A stretch of 54,488 nt of DNA, from the NCBI RefSeq assembly GCF_007679345.1, contig NZ_VEGH01000021.1:1-54488 (forward strand), given 5' to 3'. The stretch is from Cellulosimicrobium cellulans (GTDB taxonomy: Bacteria > Actinomycetota > Actinomycetes > Actinomycetales > Cellulomonadaceae). A program made the translations under genes and the position numbers. Below the pieces are notes generated by a model, which ran no database searches, was not told the DNA's origin, and saw only the letters and a list, made by a program, of their open reading frames with translations. Below, piece by piece: positions 40,330 to 49,491 of this stretch (positions are counted from its first letter, which is position 1; each line of letters opens with the position of its first letter).

Positions 40330-40896
40330 ATGGGGCGGCTGATCTACTCGATGTTCACCTCGCTCGACGGGTACGCGGCGGACGCGTCCGGCAGCAGCGA
40401 CTGGGGCGGCGCGCTGGACCCGGCGCTGCACGACTTCATCTCGGACCAGACGCGGTCGGTCGGCACGTACCTGTACGGCCGCCGCATGTACGAGACGATG
40501 TCGTTCTGGGAGACGGCGCTGGAGGCGCCCGACCCGCCCCCGTTCGTCCGGACCTACGCCGAGGTGTGGCAGGCGGCGGACAAGGTCGTCTACTCCACGA
40601 CGCTCGAGGAGCCGACGACGGCGCGGACCACCGTCGAGCGGACGTTCGACCCGGAGGCGGTGCGCGCCTGGGTGTCGGCGCTCGACCACGACGTGACCGT
40701 CGACGGGCCGACGCTCGCGGCGCACGCGCTGCGCGCGGGGATCGTCGACGAGGTGCAGCCGTACCTCGCACCGGTGTCGGTCGGGGGCGGCCTGCGGTTC
40801 TGGCCCGAGGACGTGCCGCTCGACCTGGAGCTGCTGGAGCAGCGCGGGTTCGGCAACGGGACCCTGTGGCTCCGGTACGCGGTGCGCCGGGGCTGA
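40330..40896 (+). CDS. dihydrofolate-reductase-fold protein (RibD C-terminal family)
   Basis: The product has 188 aa. It shows MGRLIYSMFTSLDGYAADAS, TYLYGRRMYETMSFWE, VVYSTTLEEP, DVTVDGPTLAAHALRAGIVD and YLAPVSVGGGLRF, the pattern of RibD_C / YwjB-type proteins. They bind NADPH, but their substrate is mostly unknown. The -10 box six bases before the ATG rules out the in-frame ATG at 40261, which lies inside the upstream hairpin. Confidence 0.85.
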   Translation: MGRLIYSMFTSLDGYAADASGSSDWGGALDPALHDFISDQTRSVGTYLYGRRMYETMSFWETALEAPDPPPFVRTYAEVWQAADKVVYSTTLEEPTTARTTVERTFDPEAVRAWVSALDHDVTVDGPTLAAHALRAGIVDEVQPYLAPVSVGGGLRFWPEDVPLDLELLEQRGFGNGTLWLRYAVRRG

Positions 40897-40993
40897 CGGG
40901 GGCCCGCGTGGCGGCCGGGGCACCCGGCGGTTGACGACCGCGCGGCGGCGCGGGACCGTGGTCCCGCCGGTCCACGAGAGGGGGGCGACGACG

Positions 40994-41188
40994 ATGTCGC
41001 TGCGGTGCACGGTCGGACGGCACGCCTGGCGCGTGCGGCGGAACCCGGAGAAGGGCGGCGCGGACGCGCTGTACGAGGTCTGCGCCCGCTGCGGGCGGGA
41101 CCGGCCGGTCTTCGACCGGGCCGACGGCAGCGGCCTGGCCGTCCTCGGGCTCGGCGGCACGGCGGGGCCGGGGGCCGGTCCGGCCTGA
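40994..41188 (+). CDS. small zinc-ribbon-like protein
   Basis: The product has 64 aa: MSLRCTVGRHAWRVRRNPEK, then YEVCARCGRDRPVFD and a Gly/Ala-rich tail. One Cys plus His in CTVGRH and the pair CARC could bind zinc. The ATG has a G-rich Shine-Dalgarno. No exact family is named; such proteins are widespread in actinobacteria. Confidence 0.65.
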   Translation: MSLRCTVGRHAWRVRRNPEKGGADALYEVCARCGRDRPVFDRADGSGLAVLGLGGTAGPGAGPA

Positions 41189-41236
41189 GCGGGTCGCCCC
41201 GCCGGGTGCGTGCCGGGCCGGGCGCCGCCCGCGGCG

Positions 41237-42415
41237 TCAGGCGTGCAGGCCGAAGTCCGCGGCGTACCCCGGGTCGGTGATCGCCGGGCGGGTCAGCGCG
41301 AACGCCGCGATGTCGTGCGCCGTCGACCCCGCGGTGACGAGGTCGGCGAGCACCGAGCCGACCAGGCTCGCGAACTTGCCGCCGTGCCCCGCGCCGTTGA
41401 ACACCGCGACGTGGGGGTGGCCGGGCACGGTGTCGAGCACGAACTCGCGGTCGGGTGGCATGTCGTAGACGCACACCGCGCTGCGCAGCGGGGGACCGGC
41501 CGCCGCCGGCAGGTGCCGCGCGAGGAACTCCCGGGAGCGCTCCGTGGTCGCGGGGTCGGGTCGGTGCGTGCGGCCCGCGCTGGTGACGAAGTGCCCGCGC
41601 ATGTCCCGGGCGATCTTGACGCCCGCCTCGCCGTACACCGGGAAGCCGTACATCACCTCGTCGCCGTGCCACACCCAGATCGGGAACCGCTCGGGCGTGA
41701 AGTCCGCGAGCCGGGACGACGCGACGTAGTCGACCTGCTCCTCGGACAGCGTCAGGCGGAAGTCGAGCCCGAGGTCCGGCATCAGGTCCCCGAGCCAGGA
41801 CGCCGCGGCGACGACCAGCCCGCCCGCCTCGACGTCGCCCGCGGAGGTGCGCACGGTGACCCCGCCCTCGCGGACGTCCACGCCGGTGACCCGGGTGTGC
41901 GGCCAGAACTCGACGCCCGCGGCCAGCGCGAGCGACGTGTGCGCCGAGACGGACCGCCGGATGTCGATCAGCCCGGCGTCCGCCTGGTGCAGCGCCGTGG
42001 TGCCGTCCGGGACCTGCCACTGCGGGTACCGCGCGCGCAGGTCGGCGGTCGACAGGTCCTCGAACCGCGCGCCGCCGGCGGCCATCGCGTCGCGGAACAC
42101 CGCGAGCCGGTCCGTGCCGTCCGGGTCGGGCGGGGCGAGGTCGAGCCCGCCGGTGCGCGTGAACACCTGCAGGCCGGACTCCCGCTCCACCCGGTCCCAC
42201 GCGGCGAACATGGCGTCGGTCAGGCGGACGTACTCGGGCCGGTGGTAGGACCGCCGGATGATCCGGGAGTGGTCGCCGGACGAGCCGAGCGAGTTCACCA
42301 GGTCGAACTGCTCGACGACGAGCACCCGCCCGGCGCCCGCGCGGGCGAGCCAGTACGCGGCGGCCGAGCCGACGGCCCCGGCCCCGATGACGACGTGCGA
42401 GTAGGTGCGTGCCAC
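41237..42415 (-). CDS. SolA-like FAD-dependent amine oxidase (N-methyltryptophan / sarcosine oxidase type)
   Basis: The product has 392 aa. The FAD motif is SHVVIGAGAVGSAAAYWLAR at the N terminus. SRIIRRSYHRPEYVRL and RSAVCVYDMPPDREFVLDT hold the active-site arginine/histidine and the Cys that covalently links FAD in monomeric sarcosine oxidase. It oxidises N-methyl amino acids, releasing formaldehyde and hydrogen peroxide; the exact substrate is unclear. TAGCGT seven bases before this GTG favours it over the GTG three codons upstream, giving a leaderless mRNA. Confidence 0.87.
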   Translation of the reverse strand: MARTYSHVVIGAGAVGSAAAYWLARAGAGRVLVVEQFDLVNSLGSSGDHSRIIRRSYHRPEYVRLTDAMFAAWDRVERESGLQVFTRTGGLDLAPPDPDGTDRLAVFRDAMAAGGARFEDLSTADLRARYPQWQVPDGTTALHQADAGLIDIRRSVSAHTSLALAAGVEFWPHTRVTGVDVREGGVTVRTSAGDVEAGGLVVAAASWLGDLMPDLGLDFRLTLSEEQVDYVASSRLADFTPERFPIWVWHGDEVMYGFPVYGEAGVKIARDMRGHFVTSAGRTHRPDPATTERSREFLARHLPAAAGPPLRSAVCVYDMPPDREFVLDTVPGHPHVAVFNGAGHGGKFASLVGSVLADLVTAGSTAHDIAAFALTRPAITDPGYAADFGLHA

Positions 42416-42422
42416 GCGCCGC

Positions 42423-42428
42423 ACGCTA
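42423..42428 (-). promoter_or_regulatory. -10 box TAGCGT, leaderless SolA-like gene
   Basis: TAGCGT is followed by seven bases and the GTG at 42415. The alternative GTG overlaps the box itself. Confidence 0.5.
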
Positions 42429-42503
42429 GCCCGCGGGCGCGTCGTGGTCGACGGGCGTCCACGGGGCGCGCCGACGTCGCGGCCGGCGCCGCGGTGGGTC
42501 CGG

Positions 42504-43520
42504 TCAGGCGCGTCCCGCGGCGGTGGCGGCCTCGGTGGCGACCGACCCCGGGTCCAGGTCCGGCCGTCCGCCGGGGTGACCCACCGTGCGGCGGGCCGCG
42601 ACCGCCGCCCACCACGCGGCCTCCACCGGCGCCCGCCCGCTCGCGAGCGCCACGGCGAGCGCGGCCGTCGACGCGTCGCCCGCGCCGGTCGGGTCGACGG
42701 GGTCGTCGCCGAGGAGCGGGGTCACGACGTGCCCGCCCGGCCACGCGACCACGTCCCCGTCCTGCCCGGCGGCGAGCCGCACCGCGCGCGCACCCCGGGT
42801 GACGAGGTCCGCCGCGGCGGCGACCGCGTCCTCGACCCCGCGCACCGGCCGCCCGGCGAGCGCCGCGGCCTCCCCGGCGTCCGCCCGCAGCACGGCCCCG
42901 GCGGCGAGCAGCTCCGCGAGGAGCCCGGCGTCGTCGCTCGCCCCGTCGGCGACGACCAGCGGGCGCGCCGACGTCCGGGCTCCGCCGTCCGGCGCCCCGC
43001 GCGGATCCCCGGCCCGGCCGGGGTTGCCCGGCCGCGGCGGGGTGACGACGCGGAGGGCGGCGCGGACCGCGTCGGCCGGCTGCTGCAGCTGGAGCAGGAC
43101 CGCGTCGGCCGCGCGCAGCCGGTCGGCCGACGCCGCCACGTCGGCGGGCGTGAGGAGCACGGGGGGCTCGACGTGCTCGAGCAGCCGGCGCTCGCCGGGC
43201 GGACCGACGACGTCGACCAGCAGGGCGGTCCGCGCGGCGGCGCGCACCACGACCCCGTCGACGTCGAGGCCCGCCGCCCGCGCCTCGTCGAGCACCAGGC
43301 GACCCGCGGGGTCGTCGCCGACCACGCCGACCAGCGCGACCCCGGCCCCGAGCCGCCGGCACGCGCGGGCCTGGTTCGCGCCCTTGCCGCCGAGCAGCTC
43401 GGAGCGCCCGCGGACGTCGGCCGAACCGCCGGCGTCCGGGACCCCGTCGACCGTCAGCACCAGGTCGCGCCCGGCCTGCCCGACCACCACGACCCGCACG
43501 CCACCCGATCCCGCACCCAT
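42504..43520 (-). CDS. PfkB-family sugar kinase, ribokinase-like
   Basis: The product has 338 aa. The N-terminal PfkB signature is ELLGGKGANQARACRRLGAG, and the C-terminal one, with the catalytic base, is DPVDPTGAGDASTAALAV. It phosphorylates a sugar or nucleoside with ATP; ribokinase and related sugar kinases are the closest guess. A Pro/Gly/Arg-rich stretch (RVVTPPRPGNPGRAGDP) is inserted mid-domain. CAGGCT six bases before the ATG resembles a -10 box. No transporter or regulator is adjacent. Confidence 0.82.
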   Translation of the reverse strand: MGAGSGGVRVVVVGQAGRDLVLTVDGVPDAGGSADVRGRSELLGGKGANQARACRRLGAGVALVGVVGDDPAGRLVLDEARAAGLDVDGVVVRAAARTALLVDVVGPPGERRLLEHVEPPVLLTPADVAASADRLRAADAVLLQLQQPADAVRAALRVVTPPRPGNPGRAGDPRGAPDGGARTSARPLVVADGASDDAGLLAELLAAGAVLRADAGEAAALAGRPVRGVEDAVAAAADLVTRGARAVRLAAGQDGDVVAWPGGHVVTPLLGDDPVDPTGAGDASTAALAVALASGRAPVEAAWWAAVAARRTVGHPGGRPDLDPGSVATEAATAAGRA

Positions 43521-43599
43521 GCCGCCAGCCTGACCCGCCCGCCCCGCACCCGCACCCGTTCCGGCGCACCCGTGCCAGGCGGGGGAGGCGGCCCGCGGG

Positions 43600-44813
43600 T
43601 CAGCCGCGCAGGTAGCCGTCGAGCCAGTCGAACACCCGCTGCTCGGTGAGCGACCGGGCGAGCGGCTGGCAGTGGCCGTCGGCACCCTCGGCCGCGGTGA
43701 ACGGCACCAGGGTCGAGACGCCCGGCGTCAGGGCCGCCAGCCGCCGGGACTGCCCGGGCCAGAACTGCTCGCCCTCCGGGTCGGTGATCAGCAGCGCGTG
43801 GTGATCCGGTCCGCGACGTCCGCGACGTCGTACCGGCGCACCTCGCGCAGCGTGGCGGCGTACCCGTCCGCGCCGTAGGGCCGTGCCCGGAACCGCCAGG
43901 TCCGCGCGGTGCTCCGGGACAGCCGCATGCCCAGCTCCATGTCACGGTCGAAGGCGTGGTCCTCGCCCTTGTCGAGCAGCTTCAGCAGGCTGCCGGGGAC
44001 CTCGCGCTCCCAGGACGCCGCGACGTCCACCACCCCCGGGTCGACCACGGCGGCGACCGGCCGGTGCTCGAAGGCCAGCGCCCGCGCGACCCAGTACCCG
44101 GCCTGGCTCACCCCGTAGACGGCCACCCGGTCCGCGTCGACCTCGGGCCGGACGAGCACCGCGTCGAGAACGGGGGTCAGGACCTTCTCCCAGTCCGGGC
44201 GGAACGGGACGCCGCGCTCGAACAGCACCGACTGCTGCCCCGGGCCGTCGAAGACCAGCGCGTGGTAGCCGCGGCGCAGCGCCCCGGCCACGCACTCGCC
44301 CCACAGCGAGGTGAGCGAGCCGTCGCTGCCGTTGACCGCCACCACGGTCGGGCGCGCCCCGCCGCCCGGAGCCCGGAACAGGTACCCGGGCAGCGCGTCG
44401 CCCTCGTACGGCACGGCCACGCGCTCCACGTCGAGACCGGCGTGGTCGACCCACGCGTCCCACGCCCGCCGGTGCGCGCGGAACGTCGGCAGCAGGTCCG
44501 CGTCCGACGCGAGCGCCGCCACGGCGTTCACCGCCACCGCGAGGTACGCCGACGCCCGCAGGTACGCCGCGGCCGCGCTGACCCGGTGGCCGCCCGCCGC
44601 GGCGGCGTCGCCCTGGGCGGCGACCCGGTCGCCGAGGTCGCGCCAGGCGGCGAACCACGCGTCGTGGTCCTTGGCGGGCACGCCCGCGACGGCCGCCAGC
44701 ACCTCCCCGACGTCGGCGGCCCCGTGGACCGCGCGGCCCAGCGTGCTGCGGATGACCTCGTCGCGGTCGGCCTCGGGCGAGAACCGGACCGGGTGCGTGC
44801 GGTGGGCGGGCAT
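43600..44813 (-). pseudogene. alpha/beta hydrolase gene broken by a one-base frameshift
   Basis: From the ATG, with its GGAAGGA Shine-Dalgarno, the frame encodes about 340 aa of a FrsA/DUF1100-like hydrolase with nucleophile motif VAVYGVSQAGYWVARAL. It then stops at ITTRC. The missing end is in the next frame: LLITDPEGEQFWPGQSRRL and then EGADGHCQPLARSLTEQRVF, which hold the catalytic Asp and His, with a stop at 43600. Inserting one C near 43799 (ACGCGCTG to ACGCCGCTG) restores ITTPLLITD. Relatives include 2,6-dihydropseudooxynicotine hydrolase. It is either a true pseudogene or a sequencing deletion. Confidence 0.85.
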
Positions 44814-44922
44814 GGCGGCGTCCTTCCGGGGCGGCGGCACGGTGGTGCCCCCACGCTCCACCCGGACCCGCACCGGCCGCCTCATCCGGTGCGGTCGATC
44901 CGCGGGGCCCGGGCCGCCCGCG

Positions 44923-46704
44923 TCAGCCCTCGCGCGCGTCCAGCACCGCCCGGACCCGCGCGGTGTCCGCGTCCGTCCAGCCCTCCGGCGCGGCGACCGC
45001 CGCCCAGCCGTCGAGGGTGAGCGCGTCGTAGTTGTGCCCGTGCCCGTCGGGCACGGCCTTCGAGTTCACCATGTCGAAGGTCAGCTGCCAGAACGTCACC
45101 AGCGGGTACCACGTCATCGTCAGGCCGCCCTCGCCGCTGTGCGGCGCGGAGAGCCAGTCCGGGCGGGTCAGCAGGAGGTCCGGGCCCCACCACACGATCG
45201 GGTCGGACGCGTGCTGCAGGTACAGCACCCGCGGGGCCTCCCACGCGGTCGGCGGCGTCGCGATCTGCTCGGTGTCGCCCGCGAACCGCACGAGCAGGCC
45301 GCTGGCGTACACCGGCGCGGCGGGGGTGGTGCCCGGGTCGCGCCGGTCCATCAGGGCGTGCCACACCGGGTTGGAGTTCGGCGGGCCGACCCACAGCACG
45401 CCGTCCGTCCGGGCCCGGATGTCCGCGAGCGAGTCGTACGCGCTCTCCGAGCCGTACGAGCCGAGGCTCTCGCCGTAGGCCAGCAGCTGCGGGCGGTCCT
45501 CGGGCGGCAGCGCGGCGACCCGCGCCTCGACGGCCGCGGCGAGCGCCCGGGCCTCGTCGGCGGCGCGGGACTTGTCGACCAGGAACGACAGCCAGCTCGG
45601 CAGGTAGGAGTACTGCGTCGCCACGGTCGCGGTGTCCCCGCCGTGCATCAGCTCCAGCGCGGACACGGCCGAGTCGTTGACCCAGCCGCTGCCCGTCGTC
45701 GTGACGACCAGCAGCACCGCGCGGTCGAACCCGCCGGCGCGCTCGAGGTCCGCCACCGCGAGGTCCGCCCGCCCCTCGGCGGTGCCGGCGCTGTCCAGGC
45801 CGGCGAACACCCGGACCGGCGTCGTGGTCGTGCCCGTGGTGGCGGCGGCGAGCTCGTCGGCGGTGGGGCCCTCGGCGACGAACCGACGGCCCTCGCGCCC
45901 CAGGGTGTCCCACGGCACCAGGGACGCCGGCGACCCCGACCGCTCCGCCGCCTCGGGCTGCGTGACGCCCGGGTGGTCCTCCGTGTTGGCCAGGGCGAAC
46001 GCCCCGTCCACGGCGGACAGCGCCCGGCCGAGCAGCACGTCGTTCACCAGCACCACGGTCAGCACCGCCACCAGGACGACCGCCACCGCCCCCGCGAGCA
46101 GCCGCGGGAACCGCAGCCAGCGCTGCAGCCCGCGCTCGACCCGCAGCCCGACCCAGCGCAGCCCGCGCGCCAGCAGCACGAACGCGGCCGCCACGAGCAC
46201 GAGCAGCGGTCCGGCGCGCAGCCAGTCGCCGGTGCTCGGGCCGGTCATCCCGATCGCCGCGGTCATCTCGCGCTGCCAGCGGGCGCCGTTCACCAGCGCG
46301 AGGACCAGCCCCGCGACCACGAGCACGGCCAACGCGGGCAGCCGCCACGGCCGCACCGCGACCCGCACCCGCGGCGGGACGCGGTGCCGCGCGACCACGA
46401 CCAGCCGGCGCCAGGCGCGCAGGTGGCGCAGCGCCCACGCGACCGCGACCCCGAGCCCGTAGCCCAGCGCGCCCGAGATGCCCGAGACCAGGGCCTGGAA
46501 GAGCCAGTCGCGGGGGAGCAGCGACGGGGTCATGGCGAGCATCGCGAGCAGGGTGCCGAGGACGACGCCGGGGACGCTCGGCGGGCGGGGTCGGCGCCGC
46601 CGGGGCGTGGCGGGGCCGGGGGCGGGGCCCGAGGGGTCCGGGGTCGGCGCGGGCGCGGGGGTGGCGGCCGGCGTGGAGGCCGGGGTGGGCGCGGGGTGCG
46701 TCAT
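44923..46704 (-). CDS. multi-spanning alpha/beta hydrolase (ABhydrolase_9 family)
   Basis: The product has 593 aa. A Pro/Thr-rich cytosolic leader (PTPASTPAATPAPAPTPDPS) is followed by about five membrane helices. The catalytic domain then carries the nucleophile in LLAYGESLGSYGSESAYDSL, with YLQHASDPIVWWGPDLL and GHGHNYDALTLDGWAAVA near the end. The family is common in actinobacteria and functionally unassigned; a lipid or cell-surface ester substrate is a guess. Start: ATG just before the leader, with GGGAAGGGACC upstream at fair distance. Confidence 0.85.
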   Translation of the reverse strand: MTHPAPTPASTPAATPAPAPTPDPSGPAPGPATPRRRRPRPPSVPGVVLGTLLAMLAMTPSLLPRDWLFQALVSGISGALGYGLGVAVAWALRHLRAWRRLVVVARHRVPPRVRVAVRPWRLPALAVLVVAGLVLALVNGARWQREMTAAIGMTGPSTGDWLRAGPLLVLVAAAFVLLARGLRWVGLRVERGLQRWLRFPRLLAGAVAVVLVAVLTVVLVNDVLLGRALSAVDGAFALANTEDHPGVTQPEAAERSGSPASLVPWDTLGREGRRFVAEGPTADELAAATTGTTTTPVRVFAGLDSAGTAEGRADLAVADLERAGGFDRAVLLVVTTTGSGWVNDSAVSALELMHGGDTATVATQYSYLPSWLSFLVDKSRAADEARALAAAVEARVAALPPEDRPQLLAYGESLGSYGSESAYDSLADIRARTDGVLWVGPPNSNPVWHALMDRRDPGTTPAAPVYASGLLVRFAGDTEQIATPPTAWEAPRVLYLQHASDPIVWWGPDLLLTRPDWLSAPHSGEGGLTMTWYPLVTFWQLTFDMVNSKAVPDGHGHNYDALTLDGWAAVAAPEGWTDADTARVRAVLDAREG

Positions 46705-47008
46705 GGGGCGGGTCCCTTCCTGGCGTGCCGCGGGAGCGCGGGGGGCCCGTCGTCGTCGGTCGCGGCCTCGATCGTCGCAGATGCCCGCCTCCGGGGTCGC
46801 CACCCGCGCCGGATGGTGCGCCCCTCGGCCGGGCGACTCCGCCCCGCGCCGTCGAGGTCCGCACCTGCGCCGGCCGGCCCCGGGCCCGGGCGGGGTCCGC
46901 CGGCGGCTCGCGGCCGCCTGCGCGTGCGCAGCGCGGTCCGCGGGCGCCGGCCGCACCGAGTGGGCGACACTGGGTCGGAACGCACCGTCCCGACCTGGAG
47001 GTCCACCC
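46705..47008. other. divergent intergenic region without recognised features
   Basis: This region of about 304 bp separates the ABhydrolase_9 and PPOX genes. It should contain both promoters. Apart from the PPOX Shine-Dalgarno, nothing convincing is seen. Confidence 0.4.
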
Positions 47009-47416
47009 GTGGCCACGCCCCCGCTGCCGTCCGACGCCGTCGCGATGCTCCGCCGCCCGAACCCCGCCGTGATGGCGACGCTGCGCTCCGACGGCACGCC
47101 CGTCTCCGCCGCGACCTGGTACCTGTGGCGCGAGGACGGCCGGGTGCTGCTCAACCTCGACGGCTCGCGGGTCCGGCTGCGGCACCTGCGCCGGGACCCC
47201 CGCGTGACGCTGACCGTGCTGGACGCCGACGACTGGTACACCCACGTGACGCTGGTCGGCCGGGTCGTCGAGATCACCGAGGACACGGACCGCTCGGGCA
47301 TCGACAGCCTGTCGGAGCACTACACCGGCCACGCGTACCCCGACCGGGAGAGCCCGCGGTTCTCGGCGGTCGTCGAGGTCGACCGCTGGCACGGCTGGGG
47401 CGCGCACCAGAGCTGA
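47009..47416 (+). CDS. PPOX-class F420-dependent / pyridoxamine-phosphate-oxidase-like protein
   Basis: The product has 135 aa, a split beta-barrel. It shows AMLRRPNPAVMATLRSDGTP, WYLWREDGRVLLNLDGSR, LRRDPRVTLTVLDADDWYTH, LVGRVVEIT and HYTGHAYPDRE, as in M. tuberculosis Rv1155-like F420-binding reductases. The substrate is unknown. The GTG has GGAGG seven bases before it. Confidence 0.87.
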   Translation: MATPPLPSDAVAMLRRPNPAVMATLRSDGTPVSAATWYLWREDGRVLLNLDGSRVRLRHLRRDPRVTLTVLDADDWYTHVTLVGRVVEITEDTDRSGIDSLSEHYTGHAYPDRESPRFSAVVEVDRWHGWGAHQS

Positions 47417-47506
47417 GCGGGGCCCCGCGCCCGCGCCCGTGCCCGCGCCGAGGGGGTACGCGACGCGTCGGGCGAGCAGTCGCCGGCTACTCGCTCGACG
47501 CGCCGG

Positions 47507-48130
47507 CTACCCGCTCGCCGACGGGGGCGTCGGCTCGCGCAGCATCGCCCACGGTCGGGGACCGGCGACGGGGACCTCGCCGGTCGCCACGAAGCCGAAC
47601 CGCTCGTAGAGCCGGCGGCTCGCCTCCGTGGTCGCCTCGAGGTACGCCGGGAGGCCCGCCGCGTCCACCGCCGCCAGCCGGTGCCGGAGCAGGGCGGAGC
47701 CGACGCCGAGCCCGCGCGCCTCGGGTCCGACGGCGATCTCCTCGAGGTACCAGTGCGCGGCGCGCGGCCGGTGCCGCTCGTAGCGGGCGGTCTGCGCTGA
47801 CGCGGTCGGCAGGTGCCGCAGCCCGATCGCCCGGACGACCGCCGGGAGCTGGCGCAGCCGCTGCCGCAGCGGCGCCTCCGGGCCGGGCCCGTGCCAGACG
47901 GCGACGCCCACCGGCGGGCCGTCCGGCGCGGTGCGGGCGACGTCGACGGTCCCCGCCGGGAGCGGGCCGGAGCGCAGCTGGGCGGTGTGCAGGGCGACCA
48001 GGCGGGCGGTGCGGTCGCGGTCGCCGGGGAACATCGCGCGGATCACCGGGTCGTCGCCGAGGGCGTCGGCGAGCAGCCGCGCGCAGGCGACCGCCTCGTC
48101 GGGTCGGGCGGGCTCGACGACGACCGTCAC
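47507..48130 (-). CDS. GNAT family N-acetyltransferase
   Basis: The product has 207 aa. The acetyl-CoA loop is LEEIAVGPEARGLGVGSALL, followed by HRLAAVDAAGLPAYLEATTE and RRLYERFGFVATGEVPV. The N-terminal half (DPVIRAMFPGDRDRTARLVA) resembles GNATs related to puromycin N-acetyltransferase (inference). The GTG has GGAAGGA nine bases before it. It is downstream of the next acyltransferase-like gene on the same strand. Confidence 0.82.
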   Translation of the reverse strand: MTVVVEPARPDEAVACARLLADALGDDPVIRAMFPGDRDRTARLVALHTAQLRSGPLPAGTVDVARTAPDGPPVGVAVWHGPGPEAPLRQRLRQLPAVVRAIGLRHLPTASAQTARYERHRPRAAHWYLEEIAVGPEARGLGVGSALLRHRLAAVDAAGLPAYLEATTEASRRLYERFGFVATGEVPVAGPRPWAMLREPTPPSASG

Positions 48131-48189
48131 GGCGCGGTCCTTCCGGGGAGGGGGCTGCGGGCTGCCCCCAGCATGCCCCGTCGGCCCGG

Positions 48190-49332
48190 CTACGTCGCGA
48201 CCCCCAGCCGCCGGGCGAGCGGGACCGCCCGCAGCACCGCGCGCGCCGCGGGCCCGCGCGCCCCCACCAGCAGGTCGACCTGCGGCCGCGCGGCGGGCCA
48301 CAGCCGCGCCCCGACGGCGTAGTGCGAGCCGAACCCCGGGTCGACGAACGGCGCATCCGTGGTGCCGAGCAGGTACGTCATCGCCGCGAGCCGGCCGACC
48401 GAACCCGGGCTGAACCGGCGGAACCGCTCGTCGTACGCGTCCAGCAGCCCGAACCAGCCGCCGCCGGACCGGACGTGGAACCCGGCCCAGATCGTCTCGC
48501 CGCCGGCGGTGAGCCGCAGCGCGTCCAGGTCGCCGTCGCGGCGGAACGCGGACACCATGTCGCGGAACCAGCGCTCGTCCGCGGCGTCCAGCCCGAGCGC
48601 CGCGCCGCCCCGGCCCGGGTCGCCCTTCCACCCCGCGGCCTGCAGCGCGACGAACCGGTCGACCGCCGCCGGGTCGTCCGACTCGTCCCGCAGCTCCAGC
48701 GGCCCGCCGAGCTCCCGGGACAGACCCCGGGCGACGCGCCGGACGTTCCGGGCGTCCTCCGTGCGCAGGTGGGCGGTCGACAGCGGCGGGTCCACGACCA
48801 CCCCGTCGACGGGCGCCGGCACCGGCACGACGTCGAACGCCGCCCGGGGCGCCCAGGCCCCGACGTCGCGGCTGCGCTCGTGCACCCGGATCCGCCGCCG
48901 GGCGGTCACCCGGTCGAGCACCTCGGCCAGCGGCCCCTCGGCGGGGAACCGGCGCAGCAGCGCGAGCCCCGGCAACCCGACGGCCGGCCCGCCGCGCAGC
49001 AGGGCGTCCAGCGCCTCGGCCGCCCGGTCCCGGTGCAGCAGCGGGTGGTGCCGGTCGCACTGCGACGTCATGAACTCGCCGCCCGTGGTCAGCGCCCGGA
49101 CCGGCAGCCGCGGGGCGACCCGCTTCGTCGTGACCGCGAGCGCGCCCCGCCACGCCCCGTCCTCGACCGCGGCCAGCACCCGGACCTCGTGCGCGTCGGG
49201 CCGCGCGCGGGCGCTGAGCAGGAACCGCGGGTCGAGGCACATGTTCGGGGCGAGCGCCTCGGCGGCGAGGCGCTGCCAGGCCCGCGCGTCAGCATCGGTG
49301 ACCTCCGCGAGCGGGATGAGCCGGATGTCCAT
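48190..49332 (-). CDS. CelD/FemAB-like GNAT-fold protein
   Basis: The product has 380 aa. The central motif DRFVALQAAGWKGDPGRGGA and GGETIWAGFHVRSGGGWFGL fit the CelD/BcsL (GNAT_6) family, which shares the FemAB fold. FSPGSVGRLAAMTYLL and FVDPGFGSHYAVGARLW complete the C-terminal half. Family members occur with polysaccharide or lipopeptide genes and may acylate or aminoacylate a surface polymer. TACCGT six bases before the ATG excludes the upstream in-frame ATG. Confidence 0.78.
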   Translation of the reverse strand: MDIRLIPLAEVTDADARAWQRLAAEALAPNMCLDPRFLLSARARPDAHEVRVLAAVEDGAWRGALAVTTKRVAPRLPVRALTTGGEFMTSQCDRHHPLLHRDRAAEALDALLRGGPAVGLPGLALLRRFPAEGPLAEVLDRVTARRRIRVHERSRDVGAWAPRAAFDVVPVPAPVDGVVVDPPLSTAHLRTEDARNVRRVARGLSRELGGPLELRDESDDPAAVDRFVALQAAGWKGDPGRGGAALGLDAADERWFRDMVSAFRRDGDLDALRLTAGGETIWAGFHVRSGGGWFGLLDAYDERFRRFSPGSVGRLAAMTYLLGTTDAPFVDPGFGSHYAVGARLWPAARPQVDLLVGARGPAARAVLRAVPLARRLGVAT

Positions 49333-49338
49333 GGGCCG

Positions 49339-49344
49339 ACGGTA
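49339..49344 (-). promoter_or_regulatory. -10 box TACCGT, leaderless CelD/FemAB-like gene
   Basis: TACCGT is followed by six bases (CGGCCC) and the ATG. Confidence 0.5.
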
Positions 49345-49491
49345 GGGCGGCATTTGCCCGGTTTTATCCCGATCGGGGGGTGAACTGGGACCGCCTCACC
49401 CGACCGGCCCAGCCCCGCGGCCTCCGCTGTCCGGGTCCGCCCGTGCCGATCAGCGAGGGGCAGGGCCGGACACCGGAGGCCGGGGGCGCCG

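Noticed and set aside
46701..47006. 101-codon minus-strand frame in the ABhydrolase_9 / PPOX gap
   Set aside because: There is no Shine-Dalgarno, the composition is Arg/Pro/Gly-rich, and it overlaps the region that must hold both promoters.
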